This document shows, in pieces, positions 1 to 4,743 of a stretch of DNA of 7,149 bases; within the stretch, counting starts at the first letter, position 1; every line of letters begins with the position of its first letter. Location of the stretch: contig JAOTUD010000133.1 in the NCBI GenBank assembly GCA_029864065.1, positions 1 to 7,149 of the forward strand, read 5' to 3'. A model generated the notes under the pieces. That model did no database searches and was not told where the DNA came from. It worked only from the letters and a program-made list of their open reading frames with translations. A program made the translations under genes and the position numbers. This stretch comes from Gammaproteobacteria bacterium. GTDB lineage: Bacteria; Pseudomonadota; Gammaproteobacteria; GCA-001735895.

Positions 1-1
1 G

Positions 2-106
2 GCGAACGCAATCGTCGGCATCGATATCGATTACGAAACCGTCGGTTCGCAGGGTGGCATGCTCATGGTCAGCGTCAGCGGGACCGCGGTGACCCTGGAC
101 TCTTAA
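2..106 (+). CDS. YbjQ/UPF0145 family protein, C-terminal end (partial)
   Basis: The reading frame is open from the window edge to a TAA stop and encodes 34 residues, beginning [15 protein letters not shown] and continuing through [13 protein letters not shown]. This matches the conserved end of the YbjQ (UPF0145, DUF74) family, small proteins of about 105-110 residues that form a pentameric beta-barrel-like assembly and are described as putative heavy-metal-binding. The signature kept here is the 'NAxxGxDxDYExxGSxGGMLMVSxSGTAV' block that ends most family members. About two thirds of the protein lies outside the window, so its start, promoter and upstream neighbours cannot be judged. The next gene begins 57 nt downstream on the same strand without an obvious terminator, so co-transcription is possible. 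Family assignment is good; no cellular role is established. Confidence 0.85.
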   Translation, partial: ANAIVGIDIDYETVGSQGGMLMVSVSGTAVTLDS

Positions 107-163
107 ACGCAGGAATCCAGCGCCCGGCGCACTGGCGCGGACTGGCTGAAATCGGGAGTTACG

Positions 164-400
164 ATGAAGACGCTCAAGAACGAAAAGGAAATGGTCAGGA
201 AAGCGATTGCCGAGGGCATGAAGTACGGCGAACAACGCGGCGTGGTCGAGTTCGAGCCGACCGATTCGGCGACCGAGAAAATCGAGTACATTTACCGTTT
301 GCTGGTTCACGACAACGTCATCCAGCCCATTCCCCAGGAGCAGATTTCGCAGAAAGCGATGAAACACAGGCTCGCGATCTGGGCCTCGAAGCTGAAGTAA
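164..400 (+). CDS. Small conserved protein, DUF5062-like
   Basis: This is a 78-residue, highly charged soluble protein with no signal peptide or membrane segment. The start ATG is preceded by GGGAG five bases upstream, an acceptable ribosome binding site. The sequence is mostly helical: a Lys/Glu-rich first helix (residues 1-24), then TEKIEYIYRLLVHDNVIQPIP in the middle, then MKHRLAIWASKL at the end. The 'ATEKIExxYRLLVHDxxIQPxP...MKHxLxIW' pattern resembles DUF5062, a short gammaproteobacterial family of unknown function; this is from memory and not from a database search. The gene lies between a YbjQ-family gene and a cold-shock gene, which says little about its job. A real gene is likely from its codon use, ribosome binding site and apparent conservation. 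The function is unknown. Confidence 0.75.
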   Translation: MKTLKNEKEMVRKAIAEGMKYGEQRGVVEFEPTDSATEKIEYIYRLLVHDNVIQPIPQEQISQKAMKHRLAIWASKLK

Positions 401-498
401 CCCGGCACCGGGCATCGCGGCTAACCCTTGACCCGGGCTCGAGCCACGGGCGCTGCATAAAATAATTGCCCCGCCGGCCGGTTTTCTCAATAAATAGA
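401..498 (+). other. Intergenic stretch after the DUF5062-like gene
   Basis: No gene is seen here. The stretch contains a perfect 10-bp palindrome, GGCTCGAGCC, at 436-445, inside GC-rich DNA that is followed by an A/T-rich segment (CATAAAATAAT at 456-466). It lacks the hairpin plus T-run of an intrinsic terminator. The palindrome could be a protein-binding site or part of a weak stem, but nothing supports a specific call. Confidence 0.4.
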
Positions 499-525
499 TT
501 GACGTGGACGCACAATCTCTATAGG
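499..525 (+). promoter_or_regulatory. Possible sigma-70 promoter of the cold-shock gene
   Basis: TTGACG (499-504) matches the -35 consensus at five of six positions. TATAGG (520-525) is a fair -10 element after a 15-nt spacer, which is slightly short. It would start transcription near 531-533 and leave a leader of about 150 nt before the cold-shock ATG. That agrees with the unusually long leaders known for cspA-type genes. The call is from sequence inspection only. Confidence 0.4.
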
Positions 526-530
526 CTGCG

Positions 531-680
531 CTTCAGCTTGAACGTCAGTACAGTATTTATTTCCTCGGTTTCGTTGCATTCCTCGTAGTTCATCGTCCTG
601 TAGTATCTAAATCACAACCCGTTTACGCGTTAACCAGGTCTATTAAAGGGCCATTTTTTACCTACACAGGATTTTTATCT
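531..680 (+). promoter_or_regulatory. Long 5' leader of the cold-shock gene
   Basis: About 150 nt of A/T-richer, pyrimidine-rich sequence without an ORF lies between the predicted start site and the cold-shock gene. CspA-type mRNAs in Enterobacteria carry leaders of this size that refold with temperature and control stability and translation. Points of resemblance are a GTCAGTACAGT segment (544-554), weakly similar to the cspA cold box, and TATTAAAGG (641-649), a motif I recall just before the E. coli cspA start. The ribosome binding site that fits by spacing is AGGA (668-671), nine bases before the ATG. Thermosensing is an inference from family knowledge. Confidence 0.4.
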
Positions 681-890
681 ATGTCTAATACAGTCACCGG
701 AACCGTAAAATGGTTTAACGAAGCCAAGGGCTTCGGTTTTATCGAGCAATCTTCAGGCCCCGACGTTTTCGCCCATTTCAGCGCCATTTCGGGTTCGGGT
801 TTCAAAACCCTGGCCGAGGGCCAGAAGGTCGAATTCACCGTCACCCAGGGCCAGAAGGGTCCTTCGGCGGAGAATATCGTCGCCGTCTGA
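681..890 (+). CDS. CspA-family cold-shock protein
   Basis: This is a 69-residue single cold-shock domain, the usual length for a bacterial Csp. The nucleic-acid-binding motifs are intact: RNP1 KGFGFI (residues 16-21) and RNP2 VFAHF (29-33). The family hallmark [16 protein letters not shown] (7-22, with W11 and F12) starts the fold and a GPSAENI strand (60-66) closes it. Proteins of this family bind single-stranded RNA and DNA in the cytoplasm and act as RNA chaperones that melt secondary structure, some during cold shock and others constitutively. The gene is transcribed alone: a candidate promoter with a leader of about 150 nt lies upstream and a strong terminator follows. Which paralogue it corresponds to (CspA, CspC, CspD-like or other) cannot be decided from sequence alone, so no symbol is given. 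Confidence 0.95.
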   Translation: MSNTVTGTVKWFNEAKGFGFIEQSSGPDVFAHFSAISGSGFKTLAEGQKVEFTVTQGQKGPSAENIVAV

Positions 891-915
891 TCGATCCGTC
901 GATTTCGACAACAGG

Positions 916-946
916 AGGCAAGCCTTACACGGCTTGCCTTTTTTTT
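916..946 (+). terminator. Rho-independent terminator of the cold-shock gene
   Basis: A perfect 9-bp inverted repeat, AGGCAAGCC (916-924) and GGCTTGCCT (931-939), encloses a 6-nt loop, TTACAC. It runs directly into eight T residues (939-946). It starts 25 nt after the cold-shock stop codon and insulates that gene from the CvpA-like gene downstream. Confidence 0.95.
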
Positions 947-1053
947 GCTAGTCTACTAAGTAACAACAAGACAAACCTGTAATTCCGCAGGCGCAAAGCC
1001 GACGATCGATATGTCCGATAACTACCCTCCCCTGTTCAATTGAAAGGCCACCG

Positions 1054-2154
1054 GTGGACTGGTCGCTAGTCATCGTTGTCTGCGTGGTGCTTTATTTCGC
1101 TTACCGTGGATACCGGAACGGGCTGCTGAAATCCGTATCCCGGATATCGAGCGTGCTGGCAGGATACCTGTGCGCGATCTTCTACACCGGGCAATTTACC
1201 CCTGTCATCGAATCCCAGTTAGCACTGCAGGGTATTGCGGCCTTTATCGTCGCTTCGCTGGCGTTGTTCGTCGGCGCGAGCCTGGCCGTGGTATTTATCT
1301 TCTGGGTCATTGCAAAGATACTTGCTGACGGCGCAGCGGTCTCGACCGCGTCGTCAATCGGCGGCGCCGCGGTGGGCTCGGCGACCGGTGTACTGCTCGC
1401 CATCGTTGTCGTCTGGGGCTTCGCGTTTGCGCGCGATACCCTGTCTACCGCCAGTACCGATGTTGCCGCCCGGTCCGGCCCCAGCGATATCGAAAGACTC
1501 GCCAACAAGGCCGCGGGCAAGGCAGCGACCGCGGCGATGACGCTCGGATCCGCGAATCCCGAGGTGACCCGTCTAGGCGCCGCGCTGTTCGAATCTCCCG
1601 CCGAGATCACCAGGCTGGCGCAGCGGCTGGGACGCAGCGAAGAACTCTCGATGTTGCTGAACGACCCCGAAAACCTGGCGGTGCTGAACCGCGGCGACCA
1701 TGCCGCCGTACAGAACCTGCCCGCGTTTCGACAGCTGGTGAACAATCCCGACACCCGGGCGCTGGCCGCGGTGACCGGACTGGTCGACGAGGCAGACGAG
1801 AATAATCAGAGCCTGGACGCCGCGCTGGCGATCAAGCTAACCGACGTCTGGGGTCGCGCACAGCGCGTAAAAAATGACGCGCGCGTGCAGGAAATTCTCG
1901 GCGATCCGGAATTTCAGCAGGAAATACAGTCGGCAAATCCGCTGGCACTGCTGACCAATGAACGCCTGCTGGAACTCGCCAATATCATTTTTTCGGAACC
2001 GCCCGCGCCGGACGGGAGTGCCAATCAGCCCGCGTCCGGGCAACTGCAGGACGACGCGGCACAGGTGGCCCCGAGCGACAAGGTTAAAAAACTTTACCGC
2101 TGGACCGACGACAACGGGCGGGTCTTCTATTCCGACGTCGAACCGGGCTCCTGA
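1054..2154 (+). CDS. CvpA-like membrane protein with long C-terminal extension and DUF4124-like tail
   Basis: The protein has 366 residues. The GTG start is supported by GAAAGG six bases upstream, and no in-frame start lies just before it. The N-terminal part looks like the CvpA (colicin V production) domain: four hydrophobic segments at about 4-17, 30-46, 60-88 and 100-126, with the 'YRGYRNGLLKSVSR' basic loop after helix 1. CvpA proteins are inner-membrane proteins of roughly 160-200 residues. This one continues with a largely helical soluble region (about 140-310) carrying repeated 'DP/NP' units: LLNDPENLAVL (201-211), LVNNPDTRALA (228-238) and ILGDPEFQQEI (281-291), reminiscent of STI1-type repeats. 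A Pro/Ala/Gln-rich linker (314-342) leads to LYRWTDDNGRVFYSD (347-361), a good DUF4124-like motif. The membrane domain is the firmest part; the combined role is unknown. Confidence 0.8.
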   Translation: MDWSLVIVVCVVLYFAYRGYRNGLLKSVSRISSVLAGYLCAIFYTGQFTPVIESQLALQGIAAFIVASLALFVGASLAVVFIFWVIAKILADGAAVSTASSIGGAAVGSATGVLLAIVVVWGFAFARDTLSTASTDVAARSGPSDIERLANKAAGKAATAAMTLGSANPEVTRLGAALFESPAEITRLAQRLGRSEELSMLLNDPENLAVLNRGDHAAVQNLPAFRQLVNNPDTRALAAVTGLVDEADENNQSLDAALAIKLTDVWGRAQRVKNDARVQEILGDPEFQQEIQSANPLALLTNERLLELANIIFSEPPAPDGSANQPASGQLQDDAAQVAPSDKVKKLYRWTDDNGRVFYSDVEPGS

Positions 2155-2173
2155 TCCGGATTTCGCCCGACTA

Positions 2174-2190
2174 ATTCCGGGAGCCGGAAT
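2174..2190 (+). repeat. Perfect inverted repeat (hairpin) after the CvpA-like gene
   Basis: ATTCCGG and CCGGAAT form a perfect 7-bp stem around a 3-nt loop, GAG, 20 nt after the CvpA-like stop codon. No T-run follows, so it is not a standard intrinsic terminator. It may stabilise the mRNA 3' end or be a weak terminator. Confidence 0.5.
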
Positions 2191-2261
2191 CAGCGAAATG
2201 CAATGCCAGCCTTCACCAGCCAGCTTGCCGCTTTAATCGCGCTTCTTTCGGTCGGAAGCAG

Positions 2262-2270
2262 TGATAAGAT
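2262..2270 (+). promoter_or_regulatory. Possible extended -10 promoter element
   Basis: TGATAAGAT has the extended -10 form TGn plus TAAGAT, which matches TATAAT at four of six positions. No good -35 box is seen 17 nt upstream, as expected for extended -10 promoters. Transcription would start near 2277, just before the structured segment that follows. Confidence 0.3.
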
Positions 2271-2276
2271 ATCGAA

Positions 2277-2370
2277 GTAGAAGAATAGCATTCGGTCGGC
2301 TGTGTCCGCACCGGGTTAGCGACGGCAGCTGAACCGGTCGTACGAGACGTCGAACTTCGAATGCTTTTTT
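2277..2370 (+). ncRNA. Candidate structured small RNA or cis-acting leader with intrinsic terminator
   Basis: A long-range perfect 8-bp stem, AGCATTCG (2287-2294) with CGAATGCT (2358-2365), ends directly in six T residues (2365-2370), the geometry of an intrinsic terminator. Inside it a strong hairpin pairs ACCGG/CCGGT, TT/AA and AGC/GCT (2310-2338), ten base pairs with single bulged G residues at 2315 and 2331 and a 7-nt loop. Short stems CGG/CCG (2297-2308) and ACG/CGT (2342-2350) flank it, giving a branched fold. Together with the extended -10 element upstream this suggests a transcript of about 90 nt. It matches no RNA family I recognise. Because the DUF2513-like gene starts 32 nt later, it could equally be a terminator-containing leader of that gene. 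Confidence 0.4.
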
Positions 2371-2389
2371 CGGTTTGTCGTTAACCGAA
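2369..2389 (+). promoter_or_regulatory. Hairpin just before the DUF2513-like ribosome binding site
   Basis: TTCGGTT (2369-2375) and AACCGAA (2383-2389) form a perfect 7-bp stem with a 7-nt loop, TGTCGTT. It ends two bases before the GGAA ribosome binding site (2392-2395) of the gene that starts at 2403. It shares its first two T residues with the T-run of the upstream terminator-like structure. A role in translation initiation or in coupling to the upstream element is an inference. Confidence 0.4.
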
Positions 2390-2402
2390 TCGGAATCCGT
2401 CC

Positions 2403-2807
2403 ATGAAAATCGATCAGGAATACCTCAAGACGATATTGAATACCTTCATCGATTCGCCGCGTTCTTTTATCTGGGTTGCAGACATCGAGACCAACGGGGT
2501 CGACGTAGACGACAAGTTTCTATTTCACATGCAAATCCTCGAAGACCAGCATTTCGTCGAATGCCTCGATAAAAAAAGCGAGCTGGGTTACGAAATTACG
2601 CTGGGCGGAGATTTCGATTGGAAAAGCAGGCCGCTGCGGTTGACCGCATCGGGTCACGAGTTTGTGGAGGCGATCAATCGTCCCGAAATCTGGGAAGTTC
2701 TGAAACAGGAATTCAAGGATTCCTCGTTGTCGACATTGAAAGCGGCCGCCACGAGCCTGCTTGTCGCTTTCGCCAAAAAACAGGTCGGCAAGTATCTGGA
2801 ACTATAG
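2403..2807 (+). CDS. DUF2513-like winged-helix protein
   Basis: This is a 134-residue soluble protein. GGAA lies seven bases before the ATG and fixes the start. The N-terminus (MKIDQEYLKTILNTFIDSP) and the HMQILEDQHFVECL segment (42-55) look like the helices of a winged-helix fold. LRLTASGHEFVEAIN (78-92) followed by EIWEVLKQEF (95-104) is the pattern I associate with DUF2513 ('xRLTxxGHEFLDxIRxxxxW'). The C-terminus is a Ser/Ala/Lys-rich helix (108-130) that in this family often ends the protein. DUF2513 has no assigned biochemistry; members are often seen near phage or mobile-element genes, and DNA binding is plausible. The gene is visibly more A/T-rich than its neighbours, including a run of seven A at 2571-2577, which may mean later acquisition. 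It stands alone, convergent with the TerB-like gene 74 nt away. Confidence 0.75.
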   Translation: MKIDQEYLKTILNTFIDSPRSFIWVADIETNGVDVDDKFLFHMQILEDQHFVECLDKKSELGYEITLGGDFDWKSRPLRLTASGHEFVEAINRPEIWEVLKQEFKDSSLSTLKAAATSLLVAFAKKQVGKYLEL

Positions 2808-2881
2808 GCACGGGCAATAGTTCCGAATTTCCGGTTACGACCCGATCCCGAAATTACATGCGACTGCCTTGCGCCCGGGTT

Positions 2882-3316
2882 CTACAGGTCCTGTTCGCCC
2901 CCGAAATCTTTCACTTCCGGAAACACCTCGTGCAAGGCCTCGAAAAACACGTCGAGTTCCTCCTTGTGCGCGCCGTGCACGTCGACCAGCTGCAGCAGCC
3001 TGCGCATGAAGGTCATGCGCACCGCGGGATTGTGCTTCAGGTAAAAATTTATCGTGTGAAGATCGCCGTGCACGTCAGCTGTCGATCCCCTGACCGCCTG
3101 GTACAGATGTTCGACCTGTGCGTCGTCGAGATCGAATTCCTGCTGCAGAATTCGGTCGAACTCGTGCCTTTTCCGGGCATCGACGTGCTGGTCCGCGCTG
3201 ATGACGTGGTATAGCACCGAGGCCAGCGCCACGTGCAGGATTTCGTCGTCGCGGTGATCGAACAGTTTGCTCTCTTCTTCGAGGGACTCGAACCAGTTCT
3301 TCAGGGATTCAAACAT
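2882..3316 (-). CDS. TerB-like (TerB_N/COG4103-type) helical protein
   Basis: This is a 144-residue soluble all-helical protein. The start chosen (MFESLKNWFESLEEE) has GGAA eight bases upstream and gives the amphipathic N-terminus common in this group. An alternative ATG at 3367 would add 17 residues, but it lacks a ribosome binding site and overlaps the predicted promoter. Two related acidic segments are visible: ALASVLYHVISADQHVDARKRHEF, in the first half, and a second one around LLQLVDVHGAHKEELDVFF near the end. They correspond to the two 'aDGxhxxxE'-type motifs of the TerB superfamily. Family members occur with tellurite-resistance clusters and alone, including as DnaJ-associated domains; some bind metal through the acidic residues, but the usual DG is DQ in the first motif here. 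No other ter genes are present, so tellurite resistance should not be assumed. Confidence 0.65.
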   Translation of the reverse strand: MFESLKNWFESLEEESKLFDHRDDEILHVALASVLYHVISADQHVDARKRHEFDRILQQEFDLDDAQVEHLYQAVRGSTADVHGDLHTINFYLKHNPAVRMTFMRRLLQLVDVHGAHKEELDVFFEALHEVFPEVKDFGGEQDL

Positions 3317-3365
3317 ATCGGGGATTCCATGTTGTTTGGGGTCGGTAACCGGCAATTCTGCCACC

Positions 3366-3412
3366 ATCCAACTTTATGGCCAAGCCCGTATCGGGCAATT
3401 GATTTGCGTCAA
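3366..3412 (-). promoter_or_regulatory. Putative FNR/Anr-regulated promoter of the TerB-like gene
   Basis: Read on the minus strand, TTGACGCAAATCAA (3412 down to 3399) fits the FNR/Anr consensus TTGAT-N4-ATCAA with one mismatch, a C for T in the left half. CATAAA (3378 down to 3373) is a fair -10 element. A start near 3366 puts the box centre about 40 nt upstream, close to the -41.5 of class II FNR-activated promoters. A 5-bp stem, GCCCG/CGGGC (3384-3396), lies in between. The box sits just after the DUF58 stop codon, and oxygen-responsive control is inferred. Confidence 0.45.
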
Positions 3413-3417
3413 TACAG

Positions 3418-4743
3418 TCAAAAAACGCCGCTGCGCTTCAATGCCATGTATTCGTTGATCAGGGTCGAGTGCATGTGGGACGGCGGCGTATCGGCGACGA
3501 TGATATGATCGCTGCGCAGCTGCGCATACATCGCGGCCTGTTGCTGCAGGTGGTGAGTAACGCCACAGTAATTAAGCGCGTCGTCGATAGACACCACCTC
3601 CGCGGCCAGCGTATCGGTAACAACCTGCTGGCGCATCGATGCAACCATCACCAGGTGATGCCGCGACAGCAGGCGCGCTGCGCTGGCGAGGTCTTCTCGG
3701 TCCTGCGGCTCCAGCGACGATATCAGCACCACCAGCGAGCGTCGCGGCTGCCGCGTCATCAGCTGTTGCGCGACATCGAGAAAGTCACTGGTCGCGTGCG
3801 TGCTATCGAGATCGTAGATCTGGTCCAGCAGGCGGCTGATCTGAAACCGCCCCTTGATCGGGGCCACCCAGCGCGACTGGCCCGCAAAGCTGAGCAGCCC
3901 GACGCTGTCTCCCTGGCGCAGCGCGACAAAGGCTGAAATCAGCAGCGCGTTGAGCGCGTGATCGAAATGGCTGATCTCGCCATCCCTGGCGCGCATGCGC
4001 CGACCGCAATCGAGCAGGAATACGACCTGCTGATCGCGTTCTTCCTGGTACTCGCGTGATATCGGTTTCTGAAAGCGCGCGGTTGCGCGCCAGTCGACCT
4101 GGCGCAACGAATCGCCGATACGAAAATCGCGTAATTGATGAAAATCGGTGCCCTCGCCGCGCCTTTGCCTGAGTTGCAGCCCCAGGTCGGCATAAAGCTG
4201 GTCGCTGCCGACGAAGGAGGACCGAAACAACGGTTTGTAGTTCGGATAAATCCTCGATTGCTGCGGCCCTCCGTAGTAATAATTCTTTTCCCATAGCTTC
4301 CAGCCGGAAGTTACCCGGCAGCAGATCTGGCCGAATTCGGCAAGCCCGCGTTGCAACGGCGTAATCGAGTAGCGCACCCGTGCCTGCGCGTCCGGTGCCA
4401 GCTCGAGCCTCGCCGGCAGGCCCTCGCAGTGCAGTCGGGCCGGCGCAAAGTCGGTAAGCCATAGCCGCAGCCGGCGCCGATCCCGATTAACCAGCCTGAT
4501 TTCGACGCGCTGTTGCACCCCGAGCGCAAGATGCGGGTCGAGCAGACGCGTCGCTTCGAGCCGCGGTCGTCGCAGCGAGTAGCCGTCGAGTAGCGCGACC
4601 ACCGCTAACAGCAGGAACCAGCTCCAGAACAGCAGCTTGATTTCGAACTCATGCGGCCATTCGAGCAGGGTCGCGATAGCGGCCAGCAAACCCAGCGACA
4701 ACCAGATCAGGAGTAGCTGCAATAGCAGGCGGGACGGCTTCAT
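3418..4743 (-). CDS. DUF58 family membrane-anchored VWA-fold protein
   Basis: The protein has 441 residues with two N-terminal membrane helices (about 5-27 and 36-53), which leave the rest in the cytoplasm. The DUF58 signature is clear: GEGTDFHQLRDFRIGD (196-211) followed by SLRQVDWRATAR (212-223). Next comes the VWA-like core, VVFLLDCGRRM (240-250), with later strands at 280-286 and 336-342. The metal site looks degenerate: DxSxS is DCGRR, keeping only the Asp, and the late MIDAS Asp is replaced in LISSLEP. DUF58 proteins occur next to MoxR ATPases and are thought to be their partners or clients. The ATG overlaps the MoxR stop by four bases (ATGA), so translation is probably coupled. It is the last gene of the operon; only a weak 5-bp stem without a T-run (3384-3396) follows, so termination is uncertain. 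Confidence 0.92.
   Translation of the reverse strand: MKPSRLLLQLLLIWLSLGLLAAIATLLEWPHEFEIKLLFWSWFLLLAVVALLDGYSLRRPRLEATRLLDPHLALGVQQRVEIRLVNRDRRRLRLWLTDFAPARLHCEGLPARLELAPDAQARVRYSITPLQRGLAEFGQICCRVTSGWKLWEKNYYYGGPQQSRIYPNYKPLFRSSFVGSDQLYADLGLQLRQRRGEGTDFHQLRDFRIGDSLRQVDWRATARFQKPISREYQEERDQQVVFLLDCGRRMRARDGEISHFDHALNALLISAFVALRQGDSVGLLSFAGQSRWVAPIKGRFQISRLLDQIYDLDSTHATSDFLDVAQQLMTRQPRRSLVVLISSLEPQDREDLASAARLLSRHHLVMVASMRQQVVTDTLAAEVVSIDDALNYCGVTHHLQQQAAMYAQLRSDHIIVADTPPSHMHSTLINEYMALKRSGVF

Noticed and set aside
428..466. TTGACC followed by a CATAAAAT-like element as a promoter
   Set aside because: The spacing between the boxes is 21-24 nt, too long for sigma-70.
945..983. Promoter for the CvpA-like gene using TGTAAT at 978-983
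   Set aside because: The -10 match is good, but no acceptable -35 box is found at 16-18 nt, so it is left uncalled.
1182..1754. 190-codon minus-strand open frame
   Set aside because: It is a shadow of the CvpA-like gene, with a low-complexity Ala/Ser composition and no ribosome binding site.
2808..2881. Bidirectional terminator between the convergent genes
   Set aside because: Only short GC matches are present, with no stable stem followed by a T-run in either direction.
2618..3214. 198-codon plus-strand open frame bridging the DUF2513-like and TerB-like genes
   Set aside because: It runs out of frame through one gene and antisense through the other; both of those have family matches.
2882..3316. 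Tellurite-resistance determinant
   Set aside because: TerB-like folds occur widely outside tellurite clusters, and no terZ, terC, terD or similar genes are nearby.
3317..3367. Upstream ATG giving the TerB-like protein 17 more residues
   Set aside because: It has no ribosome binding site, atypical residues for the family N-terminus, and overlaps the predicted transcription start; the ATG at 3316 has GGAA eight bases upstream.
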